A stretch of 64,000 nucleotides of DNA from Chamaea fasciata. Lineage: Eukaryota; Chordata; Aves; Passeriformes; Sylviidae. The stretch covers positions 95,248,646-95,312,645 of the forward strand of contig JARCOQ010000003.1 of the NCBI GenBank assembly GCA_029207755.1, in the 5' to 3' direction. A program made the translations under genes and the position numbers. The notes below the pieces were generated by a model that had not been told where the DNA came from, made no database searches, and saw only the letters and a list, made by a program, of their open reading frames with translations. Position 1 is the first letter of the stretch; each line of letters starts with the position of its first letter. Positions 58,801 through 64,000 of this stretch are shown here, one piece after another.

Positions 58801-61800
58801 GAATAGTATTTGGTAGTACACAGAGGAGAGAGTGACAATAATATATTTTACAGTCAACTGTAGAAAAATTGGACCAACAGTTTTTTCCTCTTGAAACCAT
58901 GAACATGTAAGCTTTGTTTGATGGCTGGAAGAGGACAGAGGAGAGCAATCTGCTTTAAAAAAAAGAATTCTCAGGAGACTGAAGAAACCAATAGAGTGGA
59001 AAAACCATCTACCACGGTGTCACTAAGTACCTGCAGTTGGTATATAGTGATAAGACATGGTGACATACTCTCCTGACTAGCAATTCTAACACAAAAGAAA
59101 GTTTTTCCTTCATACTTCCATCTGTGATGAAGATGCTGCAAGTTCTTTCCAGTCCTCATACAGCTGAATAACCTACTGAATTGAAACCTTTTGTGTTATT
59201 TTGACAAAAAAAAATGTTTAATGTGAGTAATTCCAATGAAAATAGGCTGGATCCCATTCAATTATAACAGAATAATCAGGAAGTTTTGCTGCCTCATTAT
59301 TTTCCATGCTTAAAGGTAAGTACCTCTACTTTACTTCTAAGTTAACTTCTTTCCATTTTGTTCCATGATTCAGTGACTGACATGGACAGAGAAATAAACC
59401 TGTGAAATAATTTTTTTAATTTCTTTTCAAGTTGGGGATATGAATGTATAGAGAAATGTTAGCAGTAAAATTCAGGTTCCTGGAATGATACAGGGTCCTC
59501 ATGTGAAGAATATACATTACAAATAAAATCAAAGTAAACCAAGCAAACAAAGAAAACAAATGAAGATTAATGAATGGTTCAAATTATTTCACTTAACACT
59601 ATTGGAAATCCAAAACTATTTTATAATGAGTGTAAATGTATGATGCAATTATCCTGTGTCTTCCTTCTTTTAAAATCAGTTAGCATAAAGTCCATATTTT
59701 TGGATATTTTATGTTTTTGTGTAGATTTTTAACGTCTTTATTTTTCTAGGAGTTAACACCAAACCATTCCCTATAGTAATATTCTTGATGCTGTATATAT
59801 GACTCAGAATCCTTGTGACTCAGAATTTCTCTCAGACAGATTATGTCTATTCTTGGATGAAGCAAAAATACTTATTGGGAATAATTGTGCATGCAGACCT
59901 GGAGCTTCATTTCCATAGGATTCCCACATTAAACTTTTAATTTTCCTCCTACAAATATTGTGCTGATGAAACACCATCATGAAATTTCCTAAAAATGAAA
60001 TAATAGATAAGTGCAATCGATAATTTTATTTTTTAAGCAACAATTAATTGCTTTTTCATATTAGTTATTTTGTTTTCCTCTGTGAACTTGAGTCTTCCAC
60101 ACTTCAAAAAGATGACAGACTTGCGAGTGATATATCTTACACAATGCTTTGTTCACCATCTTGCTGTTCCACTTTAACATTTCCCCCTATACACTATGTG
60201 TTCTTCAGGCTGGTCTGTATGAAATACATAAGGAATCTGCAATCATGTCATTCATGATTAAAACCAACCAATCAACCAAAGAATCAAGTAACTATTTTGA
60301 AGAAGTGGTTAACTCAATAACCTTTCCTCAGCTTTATATGTCTTTGCGTTTTTGCTTAATGGACTATTTTTCATTAAGTGCCTGGTGCTGGCTACTTTTT
60401 GGTGTCCTCTCTTCTATCCATCTTTTGAATTTTTTTGTAATACGTTGTCATAGATTTTGTTAGTTCATCAGTTTGAATTAATTTCTAATGTATTCACAAT
60501 ATATTCATCTGAGAAAATGAAGTTTCTTTCCATGAAACATATGTTGTTCATTGTACAAATCCTTTCAGAATACTGTTGACAGGTTTTTATTTTCACCTCT
60601 TGGTTTTCTAGTAAAAATTTATGGGTTTAAAGCTTTCTTTATAAAATTTGTCCATGTAATGCTTCCCTCTCATCCTTCCTTCACAGCTCAGGAAATATTA
60701 TGTGCAATCTCTTCATTACAGCAACTACTTGCTGTTTGCTCTAGACTGTTACTTGATTTTAGATGTTTATCTTTATTAAAAATCATCTGAAAGGATTCAC
60801 TACAACTAATTTAAGACATAAAGAAGTGAATAAGTTCTTTCTAACTCACCTCAATAACCTCTCAAGGAAACCAGTATTTTTTTCTCATAATTTCCCTTTA
60901 AGAGCATTCAGTTGACTGTATTGCATAAAATAACAGTGTAATAGTGACTGTATGCATACATGCTACTTACTAACCAGTCACAAGAAATAATTGGTTCATA
61001 ACAGGAAAAGCAGTGTTTATATTTTCAATCACGTACTTGCTTCTATGGTATGTAAAGCCACATAATGATGAAAGATCAAAAAAAAAGAACTGCTCAAAAT
61101 TGCACTGGTATTTTAAGACTTCACATTTTCAACAAATTAATGGATAAAGAGCTCCCGTATCTTGAGCAGCTCAAAAAAGAGAAAAAATTAATTTAGTTAG
61201 GCGTTTATTCTTTGTCCACTGGCGATAACTATAAATTCCTCATGATTTCAAAATTAGGAGCCAGATGAAGAAAATACCTTACATAGAAGTTCAAATAGTT
61301 TCTAAATACTTTTTGTTTGAAAACTGAACTTCAGTGCATGTTTTAGCAACATGCCTTTATATTTACTTAAAGTTGAGTGTTCAACAAGTCACTAAGAATA
61401 TAAATAGTGATGTGTGCTGGTCAGGGTTATGGTATTCCTTGCATTTCCAGCGTATGTGAGCCAAGCTGCATGGAATTAGCCCCTATCTGAAACTATTTTT
61501 TCAGTGTGAATGGTACAAGTTCAATAGATGATTTTGGATTTAGAGAAAACAGAAAAGTTGGTGATATTCATATCCAGACAGCCTACAAGAAGTTCAGTTT
61601 ATGTGTCTCCTTCCTGGAATGTTATACAAAATGTGTTTTCTAGTAATTGTTTAGTGGCATTTTGAATTGATCTTACTACAACTCAAGCTGGATGTAATCA
61701 GAATAGATTTTAGGGACTGTGTCCCCACTGGAACTTGGTCAGAAATTAGTTATCTTTCTACTCACCTTTCACATCTTACTTAACTCTTCCAACTGAAATG

Positions 61801-62153
61801 CTCAGAACTTTGGCTGTCTCAGTAACCCTGCCAACAAAACAACCACACTCATTGTTTCTGGGCATTTTTGGGAATTGTGTGGTGCTGCAGAATGTGTAGT
61901 CTAAACCATCCTCAGAGACTGAGCCAAAAGAAGTCCACTTAAATAAACAAAACCTAGCAGAAATTAGGCAATCTTAAGAGGAAGTAATTGTTATTTCTAT
62001 GATCCATTATTGGACATTTATGATTCTATTAATTCTTCATGGTGACCTGAGAGGTTGAGTAAAACATGATTGGTTGATCACAGCATAAGCCTTGTGAGCG
62101 GCAAATAATGCATTGAATTACAAAAATATTAAGTACAGTTGGCAATGCTTTTG

Positions 62154-62181
62154 TATTATTATTATTATTATTATTATTATT
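62154..62181 (+). repeat. TAT trinucleotide microsatellite
   Basis: About nine TAT units, 33 bases before the LTR start. The array is pure, hence likely polymorphic. Confidence 0.95.
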
Positions 62182-62214
62182 CTGTGATGATTGCAAAGCA
62201 TATATGAAAGAGAG

Positions 62215-62994
62215 TGTCTTGGTTTAGATAGACAAATATCTGCCAGGGAAGGAGTCTCCCTTGGAATGTAAGCCCTGCCTACCCCCCCCCCCCCCACCAC
62301 ACACACATTTCAAAATTGTTATAAATTTAAATTTGCCATTAAAAGGCTGTCAGGCAAAGATTTTGGGAATAGGTATAGTAGTTCTTTACTAGGGATATAA
62401 AAATACAAATGTTATAGTACAGAAGAATAAGCAAGCAAACAATGAAACAAGAAATCCTAGAAAACCCTGACAGAGTCAGAAATACAACCTGACGCCCTGT
62501 TGGTCAAGGTGTTGGAAGGTATCCAAAGTAAGCCCTTCTGGAGTGGCAGACGTGGTTCTGTTGGAGTAGAGATGGTCCTGCAGAAAAAGGGCCCAGTAGT
62601 GGTGAGATGGGTCTGGTCTTCCTCTAGGAATCCAGTGGAAAACTGGATGTCTGGTGACACTTGTGGCTCCTTTTATCCAGATGGAAATGGTTTGGCTCCT
62701 CCTCCCTGAGCACAGCATCTCACAATGGGATTATGTAATGTGTCATGTCATTGGTGAGCTTTATTTGCCCATTAACAAAAGATATACCCACGGAGGGAAT
62801 GGGAGGGTATGGGAGGCAGAGATAAGAAACAATGCCCCACTTGGTTTTAACAGCTGGCTTGTTATCAGAAAGGCAGTTGCACCCCCCCATCTGGAGTTAC
62901 AACAGATAAGGAAAAAATACTTTTCCAAGTGGGTTTCAACAGATGGAATAGAATAAATAACATTTTTTTCTTTTTGGTTACAAAACCCAAGACA
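62215..62994 (-). mobile_element. Solo LTR, passerine-type ERV (ERVL-like), antisense
   Basis: This 780-bp element has near-perfect inverted ends: TGTCTTGGTTT at 62215 and AAACCCAAGACA ending at 62994. Flanks GAGAG (62210-62214) and CAGAG (62995-62999) form a 5-bp duplication with one mismatch. The minus strand carries a TATA-like GGATAAAAGGAG (around 62680) and a mutated polyadenylation region (around 62390), giving the orientation. Words such as GGCAAAGATTTTGGGAATAG, CCTGACGCCCTGTTGGTCA and GCATCTCACAATGGGAT match an LTR family common in songbird genomes as I recall it. A 14-C run sits at 62282-62295. No proviral genes are present. Confidence 0.87.
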
Positions 62995-63854
62995 CAGAGT
63001 TATATGTAACTTTTCCCTTCCTTTAAGAATGGAAATGTCACCATATGCTAATTTCAGAACTGATTTCTGAGACAAACATGTAAGCAAATATTCTCGCTAT
63101 ATTCAGGTGAGATATTAAATAGCATTTAGATTAGGTTAGATTTATAGTGTCATTAACAGATACTCACCAGTTTGTTACCAGAAGCATTCAGTTTAATTGC
63201 ACAATTAAGTTTTAGATTGTTTTCATTATGCACGGAAAGCTTATTACAATTACAATTCCAGTTTAACTGGTCACCTTTAGAAATGGTGATAAATTCTAAT
63301 TCATTTTCACACTGATGCAAAAACACCCACTACTCTCTAACAGAAAGGTTCTGTGAACCATACAGATTAATAGTAAATACATTTTCAATAATTATTAAGA
63401 ACTCAACTATGTACGTAACAGATGAAAATCAAGTAATGCATTTATTAGAATTTTTAAAACAGCAAGAGAATGTACCAGTTTACAGGGCAATTGAACTCAA
63501 ATTTGTTTCTGTATTTTAAACATGATTAATATAAAACGTTGACCACTATTTTTGAAAATAGAAGATATTAGTAAAATTGCATTTATTTATATTGAAAGAA
63601 TAAATCTAAATAATTTTATATAGTATGTATTACATATATTTATTTATAAATCCAAATATTTAGATAAAAATTATATCATGGGAATCTAGTTTTGTTATTA
63701 TTTTCCAGAGGATTTTACAGATTTGAATAAGGAGGAAATCACAAGAGATCTGGTGAGGGACTTTTTCAAGTGCACATAGTGATAGAACAAGTGGGAGTGG
63801 CTTTAAGTCGAAAGAATGCAGGTTTAGATTACATGTTAGGAATAAATTCTGTAT

Positions 63855-64000
63855 GGAAAGGTGGTGAGGCACTGAACAAGTTGCCCAGACATCCTGAGGA
63901 TGCCCCATCCCTGAAGGACTCCAATGCCAGGCTGGATGGGGATCTGATGAGCCTGGTGTAGTGGAAAGTATCCCTGCCTATGGTGGGTGGGCCCCTTTTG
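63855..64000 (+). mobile_element. CR1 LINE, 3' region, cut by the window end
   Basis: GGTGAGGCACTGAACAAGTT then GCCCAGACATCCTGAGGATG, CCCCATCCCTGAAGGACTCC, CCAGGCTGGATGGGGATCTG and CCTGGTGTAGTGGAAAGTAT match the CR1 3' region in sense orientation. The terminal repeats lie beyond the window. Confidence 0.9.

Larger units (their letters stand above)
55893..64000 (+). other. SNTG2: SNTG2 intron, 5' part (incomplete at the window end)
   Basis: Donor GTAAGT starts at 55893. I looked for the following syntrophin-unique exon and did not find it. Recognised content is a TAT microsatellite (62154-62181), a 780-bp LTR (62215-62994) and the start of a CR1 tail (63855-64000). The stretch 55893-62150 is AT-rich with no gene or repeat I can identify. 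Confidence 0.85.

Noticed and set aside
1..64000. CRISPR array, operon, or a second gene with its own promoter
   Set aside because: No regularly spaced repeats, no clustered compact open frames and no further spliced family matches were found. All well-supported coding segments belong to SNTG2.

Overview
The window looks like vertebrate nuclear DNA from a bird. It has long AT-rich introns with widely spaced GT-AG exons. CR1 LINE fragments carry the avian 3' tail (variants of ATTCTATGATTCT). Avian-type ERV LTRs are present, as is a tRNA-Ile-headed SINE with a CR1 tail, which resembles TguSINE1 of songbirds. That SINE and the LTR at 62215-62994 make a passerine the best guess (inference from memory, not a database match). 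No bacterial, plasmid or operon-like architecture is present.

One gene accounts for the coding content: the middle of gamma-2-syntrophin (SNTG2), on the + strand across the whole window. Seven internal exons are visible at 5763-5854, 18569-18696, 26974-27103, 34752-34790, 43991-44107, 52247-52318 and 55683-55892. Together they give 788 nt of uninterrupted reading frame with matching splice phases. They encode the linker after the PDZ domain, the second half of the split PH1 domain, a short linker and the PH2 domain. The N-terminus and PDZ domain lie upstream of base 1. The syntrophin-unique C-terminal region lies beyond 64000.

The remaining ~63 kb is intron. Layout: 1-5762, intron with a SINE at about 3408-3557. 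5855-18568, intron with a 6-bp-TSD solo LTR (8668-9211) and CR1 pieces (13021-13115, 13521-14575, 15475-15665). 18697-26973, intron with a solo LTR (20212-20792), a 26-bp palindrome and a CR1 (24229-24665). 27104-34751, intron with a related LTR (33311-33837). 34791-43990, intron with a CR1 (34905-36377) split by a nested LTR (35720-36218), a CR1 tail and an ancient CR1 reverse-transcriptase fossil (38540-39130). 44108-52246, intron with a GC-rich island, a 26-bp minisatellite and an LTR fragment. 52319-55682, intron with no recognised element. 55893-64000, intron with a 780-bp LTR (62215-62994) and a CR1 cut by the window end.

I found no novel biological system. The points most worth a second look are the in-frame 39-nt microexon, the datable nested and solo LTR insertions with target-site duplications, the SINE, and several unexplained AT-rich or GC-rich intronic blocks.
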